NCBI GenBank assembly: GCA_019245255.1
Contig: JAFARV010000549.1
Coordinates: forward strand, 1 to 8,022
Source: Acidobacteriaceae bacterium
Lineage (GTDB): Bacteria; Acidobacteriota; Terriglobia; Bryobacterales; Bryobacteraceae
Length of the DNA: 8,022 nucleotides
Direction: 5' to 3'
Below, one piece after another: positions 1 through 5,041 of this stretch. Numbering within the stretch: position 1 is the stretch's first letter; each line of letters starts with the position of its first letter. The position numbers and the translations under genes are program-made. A model generated the notes under the pieces. That model was not told the origin of the DNA, searched no databases, and saw nothing but the letters and a program-made list of their open reading frames with translations.

Positions 1-55
1 TGACCGGAAGGCGGCCGCGGAAGCGGCGCGCGACCCACGGCGGCGGCCGAGATCA

Positions 56-868
56 TTACTGGATGGTTGGCTGCGCCTGGAGTGAGGGCCGGCTCAAGGT
101 GATGGAGTCGGTCCGGATTTTATCCCATTCCTGCAGCGTTAAGCCGCGAGATTGGAAGAAGCTGCGGATCTGGGCCGCGGTCCAGCCAAACAGATCTTCC
201 AAGAGTGGCACGAGCACGCTGGAGGCATCTTCGCTGAGAATGGTTCGCCTCGCAATCGGAGTCAGATACTTGTTCTCCGAAACCGCGATGGTGAGTCCAT
301 CCAGCCGATTCACATGCAGCATGACATGAATGTCGGAGCTGCCGTCACCGACATAGACAACGCTGTCATGTCCGATTTTCATTTGCGCTCTCAGTTCGTC
401 TACGACGACGACCTTGCCGTACCCGGCCGGGAGCCTGACAATCGATTCGATTTCACCCGATGCACTGTAGCGAAAGCGTGTTCCGTGGATGTGGCCGGGT
501 GGAACGATGCCTTCGAGCGCCGACTGAATCACCTCTTCGGGCGCGGCCGAAACAACATGGAACGAGAATTCGTTTCCGTTCAGATCCCGCAGAGCATCTG
601 AGAGCAGATCGATATTTTCCTTGAGCCGGATCTGTTTGCCAACCGCGGTGAGGTGCTCTTTGCGAACGCAGCGAAACTCCGGATCGTGGAGCAGTAAGTA
701 GGCGAGTTCGCCACCCTGTTGAACCAAATGGATCTGCGCAAGTCCTTTTACGCGATCCTCAAAACCATCGACACCAATTAACTTACTAAGGACCAGGCCG
801 GAGTCGTTGAAACTTAACGTCTGGTCAAAGTCGCTAACAAATAAATACTGTTTCCCTGAATGTGTCAT
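56..868 (-). CDS. HAD-superfamily phosphatase-like hydrolase
   Basis: A 270-residue cytoplasmic protein with the full set of HAD motifs. Motif I is DFDQT (nucleophile Asp13, acid/base Asp15), motif II is the Ser of VVSAAP (about 107), motif III is the Lys of AGYGK (about 152) and motif IV is VGDGSSD (Asp175, Asp179). The stretch between motifs I and II (about 20-100) is mainly helical and would be a small C1-type cap, as in phosphoserine phosphatase and related enzymes. By family knowledge it should transfer a phosphoryl group from a small phosphorylated substrate in a Mg2+-dependent way; the substrate cannot be told from sequence. The start at 868 is chosen because AAGGAG (879-884, minus strand) lies ten bases before that ATG, and HAD motif I then sits at the usual N-terminal position. 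An in-frame ATG at 913 would add 15 residues but lies upstream of this ribosome site. No partner gene is evident; the gene stands alone downstream of the transporter on the same strand. Confidence 0.88.
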   Translation of the reverse strand: MTHSGKQYLFVSDFDQTLSFNDSGLVLSKLIGVDGFEDRVKGLAQIHLVQQGGELAYLLLHDPEFRCVRKEHLTAVGKQIRLKENIDLLSDALRDLNGNEFSFHVVSAAPEEVIQSALEGIVPPGHIHGTRFRYSASGEIESIVRLPAGYGKVVVVDELRAQMKIGHDSVVYVGDGSSDIHVMLHVNRLDGLTIAVSENKYLTPIARRTILSEDASSVLVPLLEDLFGWTAAQIRSFFQSRGLTLQEWDKIRTDSITLSRPSLQAQPTIQ

Positions 869-878
869 ATGAAAAATT

Positions 879-884
879 CTCCTT
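879..884 (-). promoter_or_regulatory. Shine-Dalgarno of the HAD gene
   Basis: AAGGAG on the minus strand, ten bases before the ATG at 866-868. It decides the start against the upstream in-frame ATG at 911-913. Confidence 0.75.
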
Positions 885-913
885 TGTATAAATGCGAAGA
901 GAAGCGCTGGCAA
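885..913 (-). promoter_or_regulatory. candidate sigma70-type promoter of the HAD gene
   Basis: Read on the minus strand, TTGCCA (908-913) is followed after exactly 17 bases by TATACA (885-890). The match is 5/6 to the -35 and 4/6 to the -10 consensus. The start of transcription would fall near 878, just past the Shine-Dalgarno, giving a leader of about ten bases without that site. This conflict keeps confidence low; a promoter further upstream is also possible. Confidence 0.3.
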
Positions 914-965
914 TCAGCAGTCAGACGGAACGGTCTCTGACGCTTCCTAGCGGACAGGGAAGGAA

Positions 966-1001
966 GGGGCGTTTTCGAGGGCAACGCCCTGCTTTTATTT
1001 T
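966..1001. terminator. stem-loop between transporter and HAD gene, possible terminator
   Basis: A seven-base-pair perfect stem GGGCGTT (967-973) / AACGCCC (983-989), plus an outer G-U pair (966/990), encloses a nine-base loop. The T-rich run GCTTTTATTTT (991-1001) follows it on the plus strand, so as an intrinsic terminator it points rightwards. For the minus-strand transporter that ends at 1016 the stem comes right after the stop codon, but its downstream side is only CTTCCTTCCC. It may slow or end read-through into the HAD gene, or act on plus-strand transcripts. Confidence 0.4.
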
Positions 1002-1015
1002 ACCTGCAATCTGGG

Positions 1016-2245
1016 CTAGGTCCGGACAGCGGTGTCCAGTTCGCGTTCGACGAGCGGGCGCGGCGGGCGTACGACCAGCGGGACTACGATGCTGACGATC
1101 ATCACGACGGCCATGATCTGCATTGCGCCGGCGTAGCGTCCTGTCGATTCGCGTACCTGTGCGATGATGGTTGGCCCGAACAAGGCGGCAAAGCCCCAGG
1201 CCGTCAGCATGAGGCCGTAGATGGAGCCTACATCGCGACTGCCGAAGAAGTCCGCGGCAAACGCCGGCATGGTTCCGAAGCCCCCGCCATAACAGAGCAG
1301 AATCACGAAGGCAAAGAATGCGAGAGGGCCAAAATGCTGGACCTGCGTCAGCATGAAAAAAGCAACGGCTTGCACGGCGAACATAATCAGAAAGACCGTT
1401 CTACGCCCGATCGCGTCCGATAACCATGCCCACAGGAAGCGTCCCGAGCCATTTGCAATCGAGATAAGTCCGACCAGACCGGCGGCAGTAGCGGCGCTCA
1501 CGTGCGAAATCTCCTGAGCCATAGGTGCGGCCTGGGAGATGATCGAAATTCCAGCAGTCACATTCAAAAAGAGGATTAACCAGAGGGCGTACCATTGCCA
1601 GCGGCTCAGCGCCTGTAGGAGCGTGAAGTCTTCGGCTGAGCGTGCTTTCGCTGAAGCAGTGGGAGTGTACCCCGCCGGACGATAGCCGGGCGCGGGATTC
1701 CGCATTGCGAGACCAGCTAACAGCACGATGATGAGATACGCGATGCCCAGAACTTCAAAGGTCGTTGAGACTCCGCGAGAGCGAATCAGCGCCTGAGCCA
1801 CGGGCGCCGTAATGAGCGCGCCCGCTCCGAAGCCTGCGACCGCGATTCCGGTGATCATGCCGCGCTTATCCGGGAACCACTTGATGAGAGTGGCGATGGG
1901 CACAATGTAACCGAGCCCGAGCCCGGCTCCGGCAATTAAGCCATAAGTAAGATAGAGCGCGGTCAGGTTGGTTGCTAAACCGGCGAGCGCGGTTCCGCCG
2001 CCATAAAGGACGGCGGACGTGATGGCAATTGTCCTGGGGCCGGCCTTCCGCATCCAGAGCCCGCCTACAAAGGCAGCAAAGCCCAAGACGAGAATCGCAA
2101 TTTCGAAGGTGATGGTGACTTGCGAGATGGTCCAGCCATAAGCCTTGGTCAGTGGTATGCGAAACACGCTCCAGGCGTATACAGCACCGAGGGCGATTTG
2201 CATCAGGACGCCCGCAAGGGCAATGAGCCAGCGATTGGCCTTCAT
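1016..2245 (-). CDS. OFA-family major facilitator transporter
   Basis: A 409-residue inner-membrane carrier with twelve hydrophobic segments and a longer polar loop in the middle (about 182-215), the usual length and layout for the oxalate/formate antiporter family. Typical signs are GAVYAWSVF in TM1 (20-28), the loop 2-3 motif GGLWMRKAGPRT (61-72), GLGLGYIVPIA (108-118), KWFPDKRG (122-129), and the repeat of the loop motif as WLSDAIGRRT (274-283). Family members exchange or import small carboxylates such as oxalate, formate, lactate or pyruvate. Arg269 matches by position and context the substrate-binding Arg272 of OxlT, but the place of OxlT Lys355 appears to be Trp350 (LTAWGFAALFG), so oxalate is not a safe guess. 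The ATG at 2245 has GGAG eight bases upstream (2254-2257). The gene is divergent from the RedB-like gene. Family call is firm; substrate is unknown. Confidence 0.9.
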   Translation of the reverse strand: MKANRWLIALAGVLMQIALGAVYAWSVFRIPLTKAYGWTISQVTITFEIAILVLGFAAFVGGLWMRKAGPRTIAITSAVLYGGGTALAGLATNLTALYLTYGLIAGAGLGLGYIVPIATLIKWFPDKRGMITGIAVAGFGAGALITAPVAQALIRSRGVSTTFEVLGIAYLIIVLLAGLAMRNPAPGYRPAGYTPTASAKARSAEDFTLLQALSRWQWYALWLILFLNVTAGISIISQAAPMAQEISHVSAATAAGLVGLISIANGSGRFLWAWLSDAIGRRTVFLIMFAVQAVAFFMLTQVQHFGPLAFFAFVILLCYGGGFGTMPAFAADFFGSRDVGSIYGLMLTAWGFAALFGPTIIAQVRESTGRYAGAMQIMAVVMIVSIVVPLVVRPPRPLVERELDTAVRT

Positions 2246-2334
2246 ATATCGGTCTCCGGCAAACGTGGGGGTCGTTGGCGGTAGCTAAGATCGCCGCCCG
2301 AATATACTCTATCTCGGTCCGTTAGCCTAGTGAG

Positions 2335-2356
2335 TTTGTCAGGGCATTGAGACAAA
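2335..2356. repeat. short inverted repeat in the divergent intergenic gap
   Basis: TTTGTC (2335-2340) and GACAAA (2351-2356) form a perfect six-base inverted repeat with a ten-base spacer in the 141-bp gap between the divergent transporter and RedB-like genes. GAGGA follows at 2358-2362. It could be an operator half-site pair or an RNA hairpin; six bases may also arise by chance. Confidence 0.3.
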
Positions 2357-2386
2357 TGAGGAATTCCGGCGCACTACTTCAATGGA

Positions 2387-3004
2387 ATGCCGTCCTCGCC
2401 GCGCATTTGGCGGAGCTGCGCCTCCGCTCTTCCGATGGCCGCCTCGATCGCCGTTTCGGCGGTGGTGGGAGTTCTGTGCATCGCCTCGCATACCCCGTTT
2501 CAAGCAAATGAGTACGGCCTGGCCCGTCTGGCCATCTCGCAACGCTCAAGCGCTGTCCGAGGCTGGACGGCAGTTCACGTTCTGGCGGCGGGTTGTGCTT
2601 GTTCGCGGAAGGTGGCCGAACATCTCATTGCGCGCGGGCGAGTGGCAGGGCTGCGCGATGCGGTTGTCCTGGTAGGCCAGGACCCTGAAGTGATGTCGAA
2701 GCTGCAGCTTGCGGGAATCGCAACAGAGTATATGTCGCCCGAAGATGCGGCCAACCGGTTTCACCTGAGAGGCGCACCGTGGCTCATGTTCGTGGATTCC
2801 GACGGCAAGGTTCGCTACGCAGGCGGGTACTCGAGTACGCGCGACGTTCGCGACGGATATCAGGATTTGAGGATTTGGAGCACATTGCGTTCGGGAGGCA
2901 CTCTGGCAGCGCTTCCCGCTTATGGATGCGCGATCGGCCAACAGATGCAAGCGCGCATAGATCCATTCGGTTTGAAGTACGGGAAGTTAGGGAGTTTTAG
3001 ATAA
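2387..3004 (+). CDS. membrane-anchored thioredoxin-fold protein, RedB-like
   Basis: A 205-residue protein with one hydrophobic N-terminal segment (about 17-34), so it is probably anchored or exported with the rest outside the cytoplasm. The body shows a degenerate thioredoxin pattern: a strand ending in a Cys pair, GCACSR (Cys70, Cys72), then the cis-Pro region GAPWLMFVDSDGKVRYAGG (129-147), then a C-terminal YGCAIG (Cys181). The combination CxCSR, FVDxxGxxxYAGG and FGC/YGC is what I recall for proteins annotated RedB; this is motif memory, not an alignment. A CxC instead of CxxC suggests disulfide reduction or isomerisation, or metal binding, rather than ordinary thioredoxin activity. The start is uncertain: neither ATG 2387 nor ATG 2435 (residue 17) has a good Shine-Dalgarno, and 2435 would give a tidy signal anchor. 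It ends directly against the chemoreceptor gene, so the two are most likely co-translated. Coding reality is supported by the preserved fold motifs; function is unproven. Confidence 0.78.
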   Translation: MPSSPRIWRSCASALPMAASIAVSAVVGVLCIASHTPFQANEYGLARLAISQRSSAVRGWTAVHVLAAGCACSRKVAEHLIARGRVAGLRDAVVLVGQDPEVMSKLQLAGIATEYMSPEDAANRFHLRGAPWLMFVDSDGKVRYAGGYSSTRDVRDGYQDLRIWSTLRSGGTLAALPAYGCAIGQQMQARIDPFGLKYGKLGSFR

Positions 3005-4306
3005 GTGACAGAGTTTGAGAGATCGCATCGCCGGTGGGCAAACCGGTTCTGCCTGGTGCTACTTGCCGCGCACATTCCTGTTATGGCGTGCGTTGCAGCA
3101 GGGTTCGGGACGGGGGTGATGCTGGCGTTGATTGCCGGCGTGCTACTGCTGGCCGGACCTACGTGCTCGTATGTAATGAATCGCGAATCCGAGTGGACGT
3201 CGCTCTGCGTGGCAGCGGCAAGCATGGGTATGAGCGCACTGCTCATCCATCTTGGTCACGGCATGATCGAGCTGCACTTCCATATTTTTTGCATGTTGGC
3301 ATGTTTGATCGTATTTGGTAGCGTCTGGCCGATCATTGCGGCGGCGGGGACCATCGCAGTGCATCACATCTGCTTCTGGATCTGGATGCCGGCGAGCGTG
3401 TTCAACTACAAGGCGGGCTTCAGCATCGTGATCGTTCATGCTGTTTTTGTTGTTTTTGAGACGGTTCCCGCCTGCTGGATCGCGATGCGGCTGGGACGAT
3501 CGTTGAAGGCGCAGGGAATCACTTCGGAGCAGTTGAGGGGCGCCGCCGAAACGGTGGCGGCAGCTGCAAGCGAGATACGTACGGCGAGCCAGGCATTATC
3601 GCAATCGAGCAGCGAGCAGGCCTCCACGCTCGAAGAAACTTCGGCCGCGGGTGCGGAGGTAACCGCGATAGCGCGAAGCAATGCCGAGAACTCGCGAAAC
3701 GCCACCCATTCCATGCATGAGGTCGACGGCCACCTCACGAAAGCGAACGCGACGGTTCGAGATCTGACCAAGAGCATTGGAGAGATTTCGGCATCGAGCG
3801 AGAAGATCGCGCAGATCATCAGAGTGATTAACGACATCGCGTTCCAGACGAACATCCTGGCGCTTAATGCCGCAGTCGAGGCAGCGCGGGCAGGCGAGGC
3901 CGGCATGGGATTTGCGGTGGTCGCGGACGAAGTGCGGACGCTCGCGCATCGATGTGCTCAAGCAGCGACCGATACGGAACAGTTGATTACGGAGTCGGTA
4001 AACACGTCACGTTTGGGAAGCGAACACCTGCAACAGATCGTTGCAGCGATGTCCGCGGTATCGAGCAGCGCTTCGGGCGTAAAGAGCCTGGTTGAGCAGG
4101 TTACAAACGGGGGACAGGAACAGATGAGCGGTATTGAGCAAATCTCTGCTGCCCTTCAGCGGCTGGAATCGATTACTCAGAAGACCGCCTCGACCGCGGA
4201 GGAGACGGCCGCCTCGGGCGAAGCGCTGGAATCGCAGGCCCGTGTGATGTTGGAGATTGTCGAGACGCTGGACCAACTCGCAACCGGTAAGCGCAGCGCC
4301 AAATAG
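3005..4306 (+). CDS. methyl-accepting chemotaxis protein with six-TM His/Cys-rich sensor domain
   Basis: A 433-residue chemoreceptor. Residues 12-162 hold about six membrane helices with almost no periplasmic domain, so input is sensed in or near the membrane. This part carries the string GHGMIELHFHIF (84-95), the pair HH (120-121), PASVF (129-133) and His145, a pattern I recall from other membrane-sensor MCPs, kinases and GGDEF proteins. The cytoplasmic coiled-coil hairpin has the conserved tip around FQTNILALNAAVEAARAGE (280-298). Two consensus methylation sites are seen, ASTLEETSAA (Glu210/211) and ASTAEETAAS (Glu399/400). Counting from tip Glu298, Glu211 lies 87 residues before and Glu400 102 after, as Glu304 and Glu493 do around Glu391 in E. 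coli Tsr, which suggests a Tsr-length (36H) hairpin. There is no HAMP domain evident and no NWETF-type tail for CheR/CheB docking. The GTG start directly follows the stop of the RedB-like gene, with AGGGAG ten bases upstream (2989-2994). No che genes are nearby. Confidence 0.93.
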   Translation: MTEFERSHRRWANRFCLVLLAAHIPVMACVAAGFGTGVMLALIAGVLLLAGPTCSYVMNRESEWTSLCVAAASMGMSALLIHLGHGMIELHFHIFCMLACLIVFGSVWPIIAAAGTIAVHHICFWIWMPASVFNYKAGFSIVIVHAVFVVFETVPACWIAMRLGRSLKAQGITSEQLRGAAETVAAAASEIRTASQALSQSSSEQASTLEETSAAGAEVTAIARSNAENSRNATHSMHEVDGHLTKANATVRDLTKSIGEISASSEKIAQIIRVINDIAFQTNILALNAAVEAARAGEAGMGFAVVADEVRTLAHRCAQAATDTEQLITESVNTSRLGSEHLQQIVAAMSAVSSSASGVKSLVEQVTNGGQEQMSGIEQISAALQRLESITQKTASTAEETAASGEALESQARVMLEIVETLDQLATGKRSAK

Positions 4307-4399
4307 GTGAGGCAACGTACAGTGTTCCTTGGCTGAAGCGGTCCGGCGCGAGTTGGTCCGCGGCGCTCGAACCATCGATCCAAATCGGCATGGCAGGAG

Positions 4400-4426
4400 T
4401 TCGGGTGGCAGATTTGCAGACCCGAA
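4400..4426. repeat. perfect 7-bp inverted repeat upstream of rimP
   Basis: TTCGGGT (4400-4406) and ACCCGAA (4420-4426) form a perfect stem with a 13-base loop. No T-run follows, so it is a poor intrinsic terminator for the chemoreceptor gene. The candidate -35 TTGCAG (4414-4419) lies inside the loop, so the repeat could instead be an operator for the rimP promoter. The remaining bases of 4307-4399 show nothing I can name. Confidence 0.35.
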
Positions 4427-4443
4427 TCCAAAAATGCTTTAAT
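4414..4443 (+). promoter_or_regulatory. candidate promoter of the rimP-nusA-infB operon
   Basis: TTGCAG (4414-4419; 3/6 to the consensus) is followed after 18 bases by TTTAAT (4438-4443; 5/6 to TATAAT). Transcription would begin near 4450, giving an RNA that starts shortly before the leader hairpin at 4465. The -10 is good, the -35 weak. Confidence 0.4.
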
Positions 4444-4464
4444 AGAAGAGTATTGGCGAACAGG

Positions 4465-4493
4465 AAGTGGGCGAAAAGCCCACTTTTTTATTT
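4465..4493 (+). terminator. rimP leader hairpin, terminator-like attenuator
   Basis: A perfect eight-base-pair stem AAGTGGGC (4465-4472) / GCCCACTT (4478-4485) with the five-base loop GAAAA is followed by TTTTATTT (4486-4493). This is a textbook intrinsic terminator, yet it lies only 16 bases before the rimP start and after the candidate promoter, so it would stop the operon's own transcript. It looks like the rimP leader catalogued in Rfam for other bacteria, a premature-terminator element. Operon expression then depends on read-through; NusA, encoded by the operon, is an obvious candidate for modulating it (inference). Confidence 0.75.
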
Positions 4494-4508
4494 GCGCCCC
4501 ACGCTTGG

Positions 4509-4985
4509 ATGCCTGCGGTTGATAACAGTGAGGTTCTGGACCGGGTGACCGGGCTGAGTGAACGTGCGGCCGCAGGGACCGGGATTGAGATTATTGAGGT
4601 CCAGTTCCGGGGAGCTGGGAAAGCTCGTTTATTGCGACTTTACATCGACAAGCCGGGTGGGGTGACGCACGGGGATTGTGAGTTGATCTCGCAGCGTGTG
4701 GGCGCTCTGCTCGACGAAGACGATGCCATTCCGGGTGACAGCTACACGCTAGAGGTGAGTTCGCCAGGGCTGGAGCGCAAACTGACCAAACCGCGGGATT
4801 TCGAAAGGGTAATCGGTCAGAAGGTACGGGTGATTCTGCGCGAGCCCGTTGCAGGCATTAAAAACATCGAAGGGAAGCTGGCGGGAGTAGAGCAAGACAC
4901 ATTGAACCTGGAGACCGCATCAGGGGATTCGGTGCGTATTCCACTCGATCGGGTTCAAAAGGCGAACCTTAAGTTCGACTGGTAA
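4509..4985 (+). CDS. rimP: ribosome maturation factor RimP
   Basis: A 158-residue cytoplasmic protein needed for maturation of the 30S ribosomal subunit. The N-terminal alpha/beta domain (about 5-90) includes IEIIEVQF (26-33), the strand LRLYIDKPGG (42-51), DCELISQRVGALLDEDD (56-72) and the family signature LEVSSPGLERKL (81-92). The C-terminal SH3-like barrel (about 95-158) ends in the usual IPLDRVQKANL (144-154). E. coli RimP is about 150 residues, so the length fits. I chose ATG 4509 because an in-frame GTG at 4467 lies inside the leader hairpin and would add 14 residues unlike the family; 4509 has no clear Shine-Dalgarno of its own. It is the first gene of rimP-nusA-infB, 56 bases before nusA. 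Confidence 0.93.
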   Translation: MPAVDNSEVLDRVTGLSERAAAGTGIEIIEVQFRGAGKARLLRLYIDKPGGVTHGDCELISQRVGALLDEDDAIPGDSYTLEVSSPGLERKLTKPRDFERVIGQKVRVILREPVAGIKNIEGKLAGVEQDTLNLETASGDSVRIPLDRVQKANLKFDW

Positions 4986-5029
4986 TCCCGGCCGGCGCCT
5001 TAATCACGAACATTCAGTTACAGGTATTC

Positions 5030-5034
5030 AGAGG
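5030..5034 (+). promoter_or_regulatory. Shine-Dalgarno of nusA deciding a TTG start
   Basis: AGAGG seven bases before TTG 5042 supports that rare start codon. It sits in a small direct repeat, AGGTATTCA at 5022-5030 and again at 5032-5040. The first in-frame ATG is codon 30, inside the conserved N-terminal domain, so TTG is needed for a complete protein. Confidence 0.7.
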
Positions 5035-5041
5035 TATTCAT

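Noticed and set aside
1..55. Possible C-terminal end of a plus-strand gene (frame open from 2 to a TGA near 85)
   Set aside because: Too short to judge; Ala/Arg-rich residues only, and it would overlap the end of the HAD gene.
152..601. Plus-strand open frames across the HAD gene
   Set aside because: They lie opposite a gene with intact catalytic motifs and show no recognisable pattern of their own.
869..913. In-frame extension of the HAD protein to ATG 913
   Set aside because: The added residues lie upstream of and across the AAGGAG site and are not needed for motif I; ATG 868 has the ribosome site at proper distance.
2382..2675. Plus-strand frame starting ATG 2382
   Set aside because: Overlaps the RedB-like frame and has Trp/Arg-rich composition without motifs; the other frame carries the thioredoxin pattern.
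3436..3961. Long minus-strand open frames across the chemoreceptor gene
   Set aside because: Antisense to the highly conserved MCP hairpin; composition follows from the sense codons.
4467..4508. GTG 4467 as rimP start
   Set aside because: It lies within the leader hairpin, has no properly spaced ribosome site, and the added residues do not look like RimP.
5022..5040. Direct repeat AGGTATTCA twice before nusA
   Set aside because: Nine bases, only two copies; best explained by the ribosome-binding region, no sign of a mobile or protein-binding array.
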